Origin: Inquilinus sp. | Lineage (GTDB): Bacteria; Pseudomonadota; Alphaproteobacteria; DSM-16000; Inquilinaceae | Assembly: GCA_013003675.1 (NCBI GenBank) | Contig: JABDIP010000135.1 | Location: forward strand, 1 to 7,230 | DNA: 7,230 nt | Direction of reading: 5' to 3' | Part shown: positions 1-6,343 of the stretch, piece by piece | Numbering within the stretch: position 1 is the stretch's first letter | Layout of the letters: every line of letters starts with the position of its first letter | The notes under the pieces: generated by a model | Seen by the model: the letters and a program-made list of their open reading frames with translations, nothing else | Told to the model about the DNA's origin: nothing | Database searches by the model: none | Made by a program: the position numbers and the translations under genes

Positions 1-2
1 AT

Positions 3-86
3 TCTGATGTTTATCGATTTGCATTTGATAGATACGGACGAGATTTCGTGACTGAAATTTGGAGTGGCGCCAAGTATTTGATTTGA
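3..86 (+). CDS. Possible C-terminal end of a plus-strand gene (partial)
   Basis: An open plus-strand frame enters from the left edge and runs 27 codons to a TGA at 84-86. Its translation is rich in aromatic and charged residues (it includes YRFAFDRYGRDF and ends GAKYLI) and looks more like a real protein C-terminus than random frame. The fragment is too short to assign to a family; an acidic, aromatic ending of this kind occurs in some sulfotransferases, but this is only a resemblance. If real, it converges on the minus-strand operon. The competing frame starting at base 1 stops at 49-51 and could equally be noise. Codons are AT-rich, unlike the rest of the window. Confidence 0.25.
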   Translation, partial: SDVYRFAFDRYGRDFVTEIWSGAKYLI

Positions 87-178
87 TAACCTCAATCTAT
101 GAAATGCGTGATTGTACTTCCAGCATGACTGAGACGGAGGGTTTGATATGTTATGCGTCCCGAAAATAGCCCTAGATG
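87..178. other. AT-richer intergenic region at the 3' end of the operon
   Basis: These bases follow the ATP-grasp stop codon on the minus strand. I found no gene with a convincing start here. I also found no strong hairpin followed by a T-run, so no Rho-independent terminator can be named. The only pairing is a weak AGGG/CCCT match between about 138 and 173, interrupted by bulges. Base composition is lower in G+C than the operon. Confidence 0.5.
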
Positions 179-1501
179 CTATTGGCGTTTGACCTTCTCC
201 CGCCACGCCTCGGCCGCGGCGATGATGAGGTCGCCCTTTGGGAACGAACCGCGCTCCATCGTTCCCGGGTTCCAAGTCGGATTGCCCTCGATGACGATCG
301 GGCCGGCCTCGCCGATCGCGATATCCCAGGCGATGGTATGGGTCTGCATGAATAGCCCGGCACCGCGCTTGGTCACGGCGACGATCTCGTCCCAGAACGG
401 CAGCGCCACGCCGGCAATGGGATGCCCCGTGTCCGGGTGCACTGTGTAGGTCGCGTTGTCAGTCTTGCTGTAGGCCGGGTCCAGGAACCGCCCGGTATCC
501 ACATCGATGTGGACGTGGATTCCGCCAGCGCTGGCGTTGTCGATTTTCGATCCTTTCCGGCCCATGCGCATCAGGGCCGCCAGGATCCGAATCTGGCCGT
601 CGGGATATGCGAGGGTCACGATGCGCACTGTATTGACGCTGTGTGGGTAGATCGCGGCTACGACCGGATGCTGTCTGATTGCCTGTTCCAACAGCCAGTC
701 GCCCAACCGGTCACACGTCGCGCACAGCCCCGCGTAGCCGTATGCCGTTCCGGGGTCGGCTTCGAGTTGCAGGTTCCGGCCGCGCCTGACGACGGATAGG
801 AACTCGATGGCCTTGCCGTCCGACAAATGCTGGGGTTTGAGCACCAGCGTCTCGCCAACATGATCCTCGAGCGCGCGGGTCAGGTGGGATTCGCTCAGGA
901 TCGCGCCGTACTTGCCATAGATCGTCTTCGAAAAGGACCAGATTGCCAGAGGCGGCGAGTCGATGCCGTTCAATTCCATGAGCTGATGGAAGAAGTATTT
1001 GTTATGGACGACAACTCGATACTTCTCAGGGGAAAGAACTGGCATGTACCGCGTAAACAGGACTGGCTCAGGAAGGAACGACAGGAATTCGTCGGCGTGC
1101 GGCGTGTTCCGATCATAGAGGGCATTCCTGAAATAGTTGAATGGCAGGATCTTCCACTTGAGAGCTACCAAGCACAACTCTTTGAGGATCGTGCCCAACG
1201 GCTTTCGCGTCCTGCACTGCCGGAATCCCCGCAGGTACTCGCGTATATGCTTGCCTTCCTGATAAGTGCGTTTGGCGTGCTCCCAGCCAAACGCGGAGGC
1301 GGTCGCGATCCTGCTAAAGAAGATACGCGTCCGAAAGAACTTCTTCCTCCTCACGACTGATGGCGTGGCGACGGTCATGGCCGGCGCCGGAGCGACAGCC
1401 GGTGCGCGCCGTTGCCGGGCCCGTTTGACACCCGTATTCCGGGGATGTGGCGCCAGTCGCGTGCCGGGAATCGGGTCTGTCGCCTTGGTGCTGGATTCCA
1501 T
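179..1501 (-). CDS. Sugar-transfer-associated ATP-grasp ligase
   Basis: A 440-residue protein of the ATP-grasp type found in polysaccharide loci (the Pfam family called sugar-transfer associated ATP-grasp). Family members are expected to join a carboxylate to an amine or similar group using ATP, but the substrate is generally unknown. Visible motifs: VLKPQHLSDGKAI at 220-232 (nucleotide-binding Lys222 and a glycine loop), LLEQAI at 270-275 (Glu272, likely adenine-side contact), HSVNTVRIVT at 287-296, DNASAGGIHVHID at 321-333, and IEGNPTWN at 404-411 with Glu405 and Asn407 as likely Mg ligands. Residues 1-60 are a basic, proline- and alanine-rich extension. No membrane segment or signal peptide is seen, so it is probably cytosolic. 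The ATG at 1501 is chosen because GGAGAA precedes it with good spacing. The open frame continues 150 codons further, but only as overlap with the SHMT gene. It lies 37 nt after the SHMT-like gene. Its central part has lower G+C than its neighbours. Confidence 0.88.
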   Translation of the reverse strand: MESSTKATDPIPGTRLAPHPRNTGVKRARQRRAPAVAPAPAMTVATPSVVRRKKFFRTRIFFSRIATASAFGWEHAKRTYQEGKHIREYLRGFRQCRTRKPLGTILKELCLVALKWKILPFNYFRNALYDRNTPHADEFLSFLPEPVLFTRYMPVLSPEKYRVVVHNKYFFHQLMELNGIDSPPLAIWSFSKTIYGKYGAILSESHLTRALEDHVGETLVLKPQHLSDGKAIEFLSVVRRGRNLQLEADPGTAYGYAGLCATCDRLGDWLLEQAIRQHPVVAAIYPHSVNTVRIVTLAYPDGQIRILAALMRMGRKGSKIDNASAGGIHVHIDVDTGRFLDPAYSKTDNATYTVHPDTGHPIAGVALPFWDEIVAVTKRGAGLFMQTHTIAWDIAIGEAGPIVIEGNPTWNPGTMERGSFPKGDLIIAAAEAWREKVKRQ

Positions 1502-1506
1502 CGAAA

Positions 1507-1512
1507 TTCTCC
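1507..1512 (-). promoter_or_regulatory. Ribosome binding site of the ATP-grasp gene
   Basis: GGAGAA on the minus strand, with seven bases between GGAG and the ATG at 1501. It decides the start in favour of this ATG over an internal ATG at codon 42, which has no such site, and over the long upstream open frame. Confidence 0.7.
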
Positions 1513-1538
1513 GAATTGATTCTTGCCGGACGCCGGTA

Positions 1539-2795
1539 TCAGACCAGCGCGACGGTGGGTGCCGGTTCGACCAGGGCCGCATCGTCGTCGAATGAGTAGG
1601 ACAGCCTCCGTTTGCTGAGCGCAAATGCCTCGACCTCCCCAAGCAAGGTCGCCGGCGGGGCGTTCTCACGAATGCACCGCACCATGAGCTCGCCGACCTG
1701 GCGCATGTCGCCCTCCTTGAATCCCCGGCGCGTGAGTTCGGACGCGCCGATCCGGAAGCCGTATCGGTCGGTGAAAGGGACTTTGATCTGGTTGACGTGG
1801 ATGTTGATCCGCTCAAGGGCGCGGAACGACCGGTACGCCTCGTCCTTGTCGCCGATGACGGCCCAGATCTGATGCGACTGGGTGTAGCCCTTATCAGTGG
1901 TGAAGACCTCGACGTTCCCGGCGTCAAGCGTCGCGGCGAGCGTCTGGGCATTCCTGATCACTTGTCGCGCATATACCTTGCCGTGCAGGTCGAGCTCTTC
2001 CAGGGCAACGCCAAGCGCCGCGATATGGTGGACATGCGAGTTGGAGACGAACAGCGGCGTGATGTTGTCGCGGATCTTGGCGGCAACCTCGCCGTCCTCG
2101 CGGCAGACGATCAGCCCCTTCTGCGGACCGAACATGCTTTTATGCGTGCTGCCATGAACGACATCCGCCCCTTCCAGCAGCGGATTGGCGAAGCCCTGCC
2201 CGGCGATCAGTCCGAGGGGATGGGATGCGTCGTAGGAGATCACCGCTTCGGGCCCGACAGCGGCGCGGATCCCGGCGGTCGGCTGCGGGAACAGCACCAT
2301 GCTCGCATCGAGGAATATGAGCTCGGGGCGGTGCCGGCGGTACAGCGATCGGAGCGCTTCGAGGTCTATTTCGCAGGTGTCCCTGTCGAACGGGATGTCG
2401 ACGACATTGATCCCCTCCCGCTCGCAGATCGGCACCGTGGCGAAATGCCCGCCGCAGGTATCCGGAATGCGGAACACGGTCCCGCCGATCGGCACATGGC
2501 TGGTGATGATGATGTAGGCGATGTTGTTGCCCGACAGCGGGCGGACATCGGCGTACTCGCCGACGAACAGCTTCTTCGCCAGATCTTCTGTGATCCGGGC
2601 CACCTCCCGGTTGTACGATTGGTTGGGGAAGTCCCAGATGCACTCCGGCCGTTCCTCGGGGATGAGATAACGGTTCGCGAAATCGCTGGCCAGCGCCTCG
2701 GATACCGCCTCCGAGGCGATGTTTTCGCTGGCGATCATGTTCAGCGACCGCCAGCGCTTTTCGTCCATCTGCCGGACCAGCTCATTGATTCTCAT
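1539..2795 (-). CDS. Divergent serine hydroxymethyltransferase-like PLP enzyme
   Basis: A 418-residue fold-type I PLP enzyme of the SHMT family, close to the usual length of GlyA. Conserved parts: NMIASEN at 19-25, SGNN at 88-91, GGH at 115-117 (His that stacks on PLP), YDASH at 188-192 (Asp189 for the pyridine nitrogen, His192), STHKSMFGPQKG at 216-227 with Lys219 as the Schiff-base lysine, and FRIGASELTRRGFKE at 347-361 with Arg348 as the carboxylate-binding arginine. The block that in GlyA reads YAEGYPGKRYYGG and supplies folate-site Glu and Tyr residues is replaced at about 43-62 by unrelated sequence. PLP chemistry on a small amino acid is therefore well supported, while use of tetrahydrofolate is doubtful. 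Aldol-type or transaldolase-type chemistry giving a beta-hydroxy amino acid is one possibility. The ATG at 2795 has GAGAG six bases upstream and gives a GlyA-like N-terminus; an in-frame ATG at 2813 lacks a well-placed site. It precedes the ATP-grasp gene, probably in one transcript. Confidence 0.87.
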   Translation of the reverse strand: MRINELVRQMDEKRWRSLNMIASENIASEAVSEALASDFANRYLIPEERPECIWDFPNQSYNREVARITEDLAKKLFVGEYADVRPLSGNNIAYIIITSHVPIGGTVFRIPDTCGGHFATVPICEREGINVVDIPFDRDTCEIDLEALRSLYRRHRPELIFLDASMVLFPQPTAGIRAAVGPEAVISYDASHPLGLIAGQGFANPLLEGADVVHGSTHKSMFGPQKGLIVCREDGEVAAKIRDNITPLFVSNSHVHHIAALGVALEELDLHGKVYARQVIRNAQTLAATLDAGNVEVFTTDKGYTQSHQIWAVIGDKDEAYRSFRALERINIHVNQIKVPFTDRYGFRIGASELTRRGFKEGDMRQVGELMVRCIRENAPPATLLGEVEAFALSKRRLSYSFDDDAALVEPAPTVALV

Positions 2796-2801
2796 CGTCT
2801 G

Positions 2802-2806
2802 CTCTC
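2802..2806 (-). promoter_or_regulatory. Ribosome binding site of the SHMT-like gene
   Basis: GAGAG on the minus strand, six bases before the ATG at 2795. It is a moderate match to the consensus. It lies just after an 11-base near-palindrome (CAACA, one base, TGTTG at 2808-2818), which could partly affect access to the site. Confidence 0.5.
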
Positions 2807-2841
2807 GCAACATTGTTGAACCGGAACTACCTGTAGCGGCT

Positions 2842-2900
2842 GGGTCGGAAGACCCTTCGTCGTGCGCATTGCCGGCCTTGAGGCCGCGAAGGGCACACGA
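2842..2900 (-). promoter_or_regulatory. Structured leader with competing hairpins ahead of the SHMT-like gene
   Basis: This sits in the 148-nt gap between the glycosidase stop and the SHMT-like start. In the minus-strand RNA, bases 2900-2893 pair with 2867-2860 over 8 bp including one G-U pair. Inside that stem is a 6-bp hairpin CGGCCT/AGGCCG (2886-2873). Just downstream is a 5-bp hairpin GGGTC-TTCC-GACCC (2855-2842). A second fold competes: CCCTTCG (2893-2887) is fully complementary to CGAAGGG (2859-2853), and forming it breaks both the 8-bp stem and the downstream hairpin. The G-U pair would be a C-A mismatch in a plus-strand RNA, so the structure favours the operon's sense. No T-run follows, so a simple terminator is unlikely. 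It matches no riboswitch class I know, including the glycine, THF and SAH types I compared by eye. The gap may also hold a promoter, but no clear -35/-10 pair is visible. Confidence 0.4.
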
Positions 2901-2943
2901 GTTTGTGACCGTCTGAACGCGTCCTTCACTGTTGGTTTCCCGA

Positions 2944-4845
2944 TCACGGCAGAGCCCGGGAGAATGTGAGAACCGTCGCCGAGTGTGCCGCGAGCGTGAC
3001 CGTGAAGCCGTCCTGCGCGTCGTCATTCTCGGTCGTCCGCAGCATCACGGTCTCGCCCGCCTCCGACGCCAGTGTGGGCGTGCACCCTCCGCCGACCGGC
3101 GTGCACAACTCGTTCCCCGAAATCCGCCAGGGATTGATGGCGAACAGATCGCCATGCCCGGTCGGCTGGGCGGCGTTGAGCACGCTTTTTTGATAGTCGG
3201 GCGCGGGTACGAATCCGGCCAACCGGATCTCTACATCAAGATCATCGGTCGTGTTCTTGTTGAGTATCAGCAGCGCCAATTCAGTGACGTCATCGGAGAG
3301 TGTCGCGGCGCTGGTGATGAGCGGCAGTTCGGACGGCGTCCACCATGAGTCCGATGCGCCCGCCGATTTCCAGCGCCCGGCAAGCCCCTGAGGTCGAAAC
3401 GCCGGGGCATTCTCGACCGCCGAATCGACGACTTTTCGATGGAGCGAGCCGAACATGAGCGCCGCGTAGTACGGCCCCGTCTTCCAGAAATCGCCGCGTG
3501 CACCCCATGTGGGATTTGTCGCGAATAGAGCGGCGCCGCGGAAGCCAGGATGGCTGCGCGACTGCACCAGCTGCCAGCGCGCCATCCCGACGATGTCGTC
3601 GTCGTGCAGCGCACCAATCGTGTAGTCGACATAGGACAGCGCGGCGAGCAGCGAGGACGGCGCGATATTGTCGTGCACATGGACGTTGAATTCCGTCACC
3701 ATGACCGGATAATGGGGCGAGTCCGCGTAGGCGAATATCGCCTCGATCCGCGCGGCGAGATGATCCGAGGCGAACAGGGCGTTTGCAGTACCCCGCTCGG
3801 GGAAGTCTTTTTCCCAGCCCCACCGGTCATACATGTAGGTGTGCAGCGTCAGGAAATCGGCGGTCACATCGGGATCGTCGTTCAGGCGATCGAGCAACGT
3901 GACGTTCCATCGCTTGCCCGCGCCGCCATGTTTCCTGAGGAACGCGTCGGCGCCGCCTCTGCCATCCGGACGGGCATAAACAAGCGCGCCGATCTTCACC
4001 CGATCGGCGCCGAACAAACCGCGGATGCCCATATAGGTCGCCCGATAGGCCGGCCAATAGGCCGGAATCACGACCCCGCTGACCGGATCGACATGGGTCT
4101 CGTCCTCCACCGTCACCCTGCGCGTGCGGCGCAGGCCATAATAGTCGATGCTGCCGTCACACACGCGGTCACGGCACCAGCCCAACCATTCCTCATTGCC
4201 GAGCTGGAAAAACAGCGTCCCCCGATAGGCCGCCTGGCCGTCGCTTTCGCGGAGGGCCGCCCAATGGCCGACATTTCGCCAGTCGAGCAAAAGGCCGGTG
4301 GCGGGATCGACGCGCCCCCAGGAATCCAAGCCGATCGAACGCGTGTCCGCCGGATCGCCGATCATATAGGCGACGAAGGCGACGGCCTCCTCCGGCGAAC
4401 TCCAGATCGGCGACAGATGGATGAGGGCGCGCGCGTCCGGCAGGTCATGCATTGTCTTGATGAAGTCCTGCGGTCGGAAACGCGGCGTGACGATATTGGT
4501 GTTGACCCAGTGCGGGATGCCCTCGCGCGCCAGGTTGAAGTGGAAGCCGTAGGACCAGTTGCCGCCGGGATACCGCAGCAGACCCGGATTCGTCGCCTCG
4601 AAGCGCGCCCACAAGGTTCGCCGAAACCTGGATCGATTGAAGTCCCAGGCCCCGTTCGCGCTGCCGGCGAAGCTCAAATTGTGACCGAACAGCGCCCGGT
4701 CCGGCAGTTCCCGCTGCAGCCGGCCAGCATCGACACGGACGATTGTGGCCTCGGGCTCCGCCGCATGCCCTGGCCCGACGGCCGACAAACACAACAGCGT
4801 GGCGGCCGCTGCGAGGCGAGCATGGCATCGGCCGACGGAAGGCAT
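2944..4845 (-). CDS. Exported clan GH-A glycosidase, alpha-L-arabinofuranosidase-like
   Basis: A 633-residue secreted glycoside hydrolase. Residues 1-28 are a Sec signal peptide (basic start, hydrophobic run AAAATLLCLSAV, cleavage near GHA-A); there is no lipobox. The barrel carries RYPGGN at 91-96, FFQLGNEEWLG at about 212-222 with Glu218 as likely acid/base, LHTYMYD at about 335-341, and VMVTEFNVH at about 382-390 with Glu385 as likely nucleophile. These resemble GH51 arabinofuranosidases and relatives. From about 500 onward is a beta-sandwich domain with the pattern LALLILNKNTTDD. The mature protein has only four cysteines, in two close pairs (224/229 and 581/588), suiting disulfides in the periplasm. 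It probably trims, edits or releases the glycan made by the locus; the sugar cleaved cannot be read from sequence. The ATG at 4845 shares its A with the capK-like TGA (TGATG), indicating translational coupling, with GGCGGTGA as ribosome site. A GTG one codon upstream is an alternative start. Confidence 0.85.
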   Translation of the reverse strand: MPSVGRCHARLAAAATLLCLSAVGPGHAAEPEATIVRVDAGRLQRELPDRALFGHNLSFAGSANGAWDFNRSRFRRTLWARFEATNPGLLRYPGGNWSYGFHFNLAREGIPHWVNTNIVTPRFRPQDFIKTMHDLPDARALIHLSPIWSSPEEAVAFVAYMIGDPADTRSIGLDSWGRVDPATGLLLDWRNVGHWAALRESDGQAAYRGTLFFQLGNEEWLGWCRDRVCDGSIDYYGLRRTRRVTVEDETHVDPVSGVVIPAYWPAYRATYMGIRGLFGADRVKIGALVYARPDGRGGADAFLRKHGGAGKRWNVTLLDRLNDDPDVTADFLTLHTYMYDRWGWEKDFPERGTANALFASDHLAARIEAIFAYADSPHYPVMVTEFNVHVHDNIAPSSLLAALSYVDYTIGALHDDDIVGMARWQLVQSRSHPGFRGAALFATNPTWGARGDFWKTGPYYAALMFGSLHRKVVDSAVENAPAFRPQGLAGRWKSAGASDSWWTPSELPLITSAATLSDDVTELALLILNKNTTDDLDVEIRLAGFVPAPDYQKSVLNAAQPTGHGDLFAINPWRISGNELCTPVGGGCTPTLASEAGETVMLRTTENDDAQDGFTVTLAAHSATVLTFSRALP

Positions 4846-6275
4846 CACGCGTCACCGCCAATCTTGTCTAACCCGGCGCCGATCTTCGACACGACCCAAC
4901 GTTTCTTCATTTCGGCCTTTTCCCATATCGATTGGCGATACTCGACGGTCACATTCATTTCCGGACCCAGGCAGCGCAGCAGATTGGCCCGCAGGCGCTG
5001 GTCGTCGACCGGGGCCGTCGTCTCGTCCTTGACCAGCCTGACGACGATGCGGTCGATTGCCTCCTGCACCACTTGCGATTCCTTGACGTTGTCGATGCCG
5101 TAGAAGGCTTCCATCACGCCGTCACCCGGCATCAGCCGGCCGTCCGGCGTGCGAATGAAATCCGCCGCGCGCCCCTCGACCGGTCCGATCAACGGGGTCT
5201 CCCGGCCGCAGGGGCACGGTCCGGTCACTGCCCGGGTGCTGTCGCCGGTGCGGTAGCGGATCAGCGGCATGCCGAAATTGGTCAGCCCGGTGCCGATGAT
5301 CTCGCCGCTCTGCCCCGCCGGTGCCGGCACGTCGCCCTGCAGGATCTCCAGAGCGCCGTATTCCGGGTTCACATGCATGCGTCCATGCGGGCACTCGGCC
5401 GCCGTGACCGCGCGCTCGGCGTGGCCGTAGTAGTCGTAAATCCTGGTGGCGAAAGCCGCTTCGATTTCCTGGCGATGCCCGGCATAGAGCGGTTCGGACG
5501 AGGTGAAGACGGCCCGCACCGGCACCACCTCCCCCCGCCGGTTGAGGAACCGGGCGAAGGCCAGCATGGTCGACGGGAACGCCTCGATATAGGCCGGCTG
5601 AAAGGCGCGCAGCTTGTCGACGAACAGCGGCAGCGTCTCGTCGGACAGATGGTAGTAGGAGAACAGCAGTTGGTTGTCCGCCGCGTTGAACCGCCAATAG
5701 GGCGGCGACCGTACCGCGCGCGGCACGATCACGTTGCTCCAGACCGTTCCCCAGATGGCGACGTTGCGGTCGTCGATATCGATTCCCGCCCAGCGCCGCT
5801 GCCGGGCCAAAATCGCCTTGTCGTAGACGATCGACTCCAGCGTCCGGCGCACGCCGAGCGGCGCCCCGGTAGTGCCGGTGGTCCACCCGGTGGCGATCAG
5901 CCTCTGTGACTGGCCGCGGGCGACGAAGTCCTCCGGGTTGGCGCGGATTTCCGACTTGTCCAAGGTTGGCAGCCGCTGCAGATCCTCGACGCCGTCGATG
6001 GCTTCCGGCCGAATCCCGTGCCGGTCGAAGCTGCGCCGATAGAAGGGCACGTTGTCGTAGGCATGCCGCACCAACTCACGGAGCCGCGCGTCCTGCGCCG
6101 CCTGCTTGACGGCCATCGGCGCCCACTGGCTTTCCTCGAGTTCGGCCAGCCGGGCGCGGAAGGCGGCGCCACCGCGCAACTGCCGGATCGCCAGCCCTTT
6201 CGCCGACAGGAAAGCGCTGTGGCCGACATAGCGCAGCGACCCGGCCGCCGCGGAAAGCATGCCACCATCGGGCAT
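4845..6275 (-). CDS. PaaK/CapK-family adenylate-forming enzyme
   Basis: A 476-residue member of the phenylacetate-CoA ligase-like (CapK) branch of the AMP-forming acyl synthetases, common in capsule and exopolysaccharide loci. The expected chemistry is activation of a carboxylic acid as an adenylate, then transfer to CoA or another acceptor; the acid is unknown. Visible motifs: WTTGTTGAPLGV at about 131-142 (phosphate-binding loop), IYDYYGHAERA at about 279-289, LIRYRTGD at about 338-345 (ribose-binding Asp), and CPCGRETPLIGPVEGRAADF at about 354-373. The segment EMKKRWVVSK at about 455-464 lies where the C-terminal catalytic lysine normally falls. An N-terminal region with RHAYDNVPFYR (about 70-80) is typical of the family. 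No signal peptide, so cytosolic. The ATG at 6275 has a perfect GGAGG seven bases upstream; a TTG at 6347 overlapping the wzz stop is rejected. The end is coupled to the glycosidase start. Confidence 0.88.
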   Translation of the reverse strand: MPDGGMLSAAAGSLRYVGHSAFLSAKGLAIRQLRGGAAFRARLAELEESQWAPMAVKQAAQDARLRELVRHAYDNVPFYRRSFDRHGIRPEAIDGVEDLQRLPTLDKSEIRANPEDFVARGQSQRLIATGWTTGTTGAPLGVRRTLESIVYDKAILARQRRWAGIDIDDRNVAIWGTVWSNVIVPRAVRSPPYWRFNAADNQLLFSYYHLSDETLPLFVDKLRAFQPAYIEAFPSTMLAFARFLNRRGEVVPVRAVFTSSEPLYAGHRQEIEAAFATRIYDYYGHAERAVTAAECPHGRMHVNPEYGALEILQGDVPAPAGQSGEIIGTGLTNFGMPLIRYRTGDSTRAVTGPCPCGRETPLIGPVEGRAADFIRTPDGRLMPGDGVMEAFYGIDNVKESQVVQEAIDRIVVRLVKDETTAPVDDQRLRANLLRCLGPEMNVTVEYRQSIWEKAEMKKRWVVSKIGAGLDKIGGDA

Positions 6276-6282
6276 TACCCTA

Positions 6283-6287
6283 CCTCC
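6283..6287 (-). promoter_or_regulatory. Strong ribosome binding site of the capK-like gene
   Basis: GGAGG on the minus strand, seven bases before the ATG at 6275. It settles the start against a longer frame beginning at a TTG. The first two G residues also belong to a small CCGG-GCAA-CCGG hairpin with a GNRA-type loop (6297-6286), which might modulate initiation. Confidence 0.8.
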
Positions 6288-6300
6288 GGTTGCCCGGTCG

Positions 6301-6339
6301 CGTGACGATCCCGCATCGGCGCACCGATCCCCGGTCACG
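6301..6339 (-). repeat. Nested inverted repeat in the wzz-capK gap
   Basis: An outer 6-bp stem pairs CGTGAC (6301-6306) with GTCACG (6334-6339). An inner 5-bp stem pairs ATCGG with CCGAT (6315-6328) around a four-base loop. Both lie in the 68-nt gap between the Wzz stop and the capK-like ribosome site. There is no T-run, so a full terminator is unlikely; RNA processing or differential expression within the operon is possible. G+C-rich sequence yields such stems by chance fairly often. Confidence 0.3.
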
Positions 6340-6343
6340 GCGC

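Noticed and set aside
1502..1951. N-terminal extension of 150 codons on the ATP-grasp frame
   Set aside because: It overlaps the SHMT-like gene on the same strand, is low-complexity Arg/Ser-rich, and a good ribosome site precedes the ATG at 1501.
1797..2819. A 340-codon plus-strand open frame opposite the SHMT-like gene
   Set aside because: The minus strand here encodes a clear PLP enzyme with all key residues. The plus frame has no family motifs and is explained by GC-rich codon structure.
2842..2855. Rho-independent terminator from the GGGTC/GACCC hairpin
   Set aside because: The stem is only 5 bp and no run of T follows it on the minus strand.
2796..2943. Known glycine, THF or SAH riboswitch ahead of the SHMT-like gene
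   Set aside because: The conserved cores I remember for those classes are not present. Only stems and alternative pairings are seen.
2796..3026. N-terminal extension of 77 codons on the SHMT-like frame
   Set aside because: It runs through the leader into the glycosidase 3' end. Starting at 2795 gives a protein of normal GlyA length with a ribosome site.
4041..4066. Short direct repeat ATAGGCCGG inside the glycosidase gene
   Set aside because: It encodes two similar PAY-containing tripeptide stretches and fits ordinary codon use. Two copies are not enough for a repeat element.
3550..5103. A 517-codon plus-strand open frame opposite the glycosidase and capK-like genes
   Set aside because: It is the antisense of two motif-supported genes in high-GC DNA. 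Its translation shows no recognisable domain and is full of Arg, Gly and Ala typical of shadow frames.
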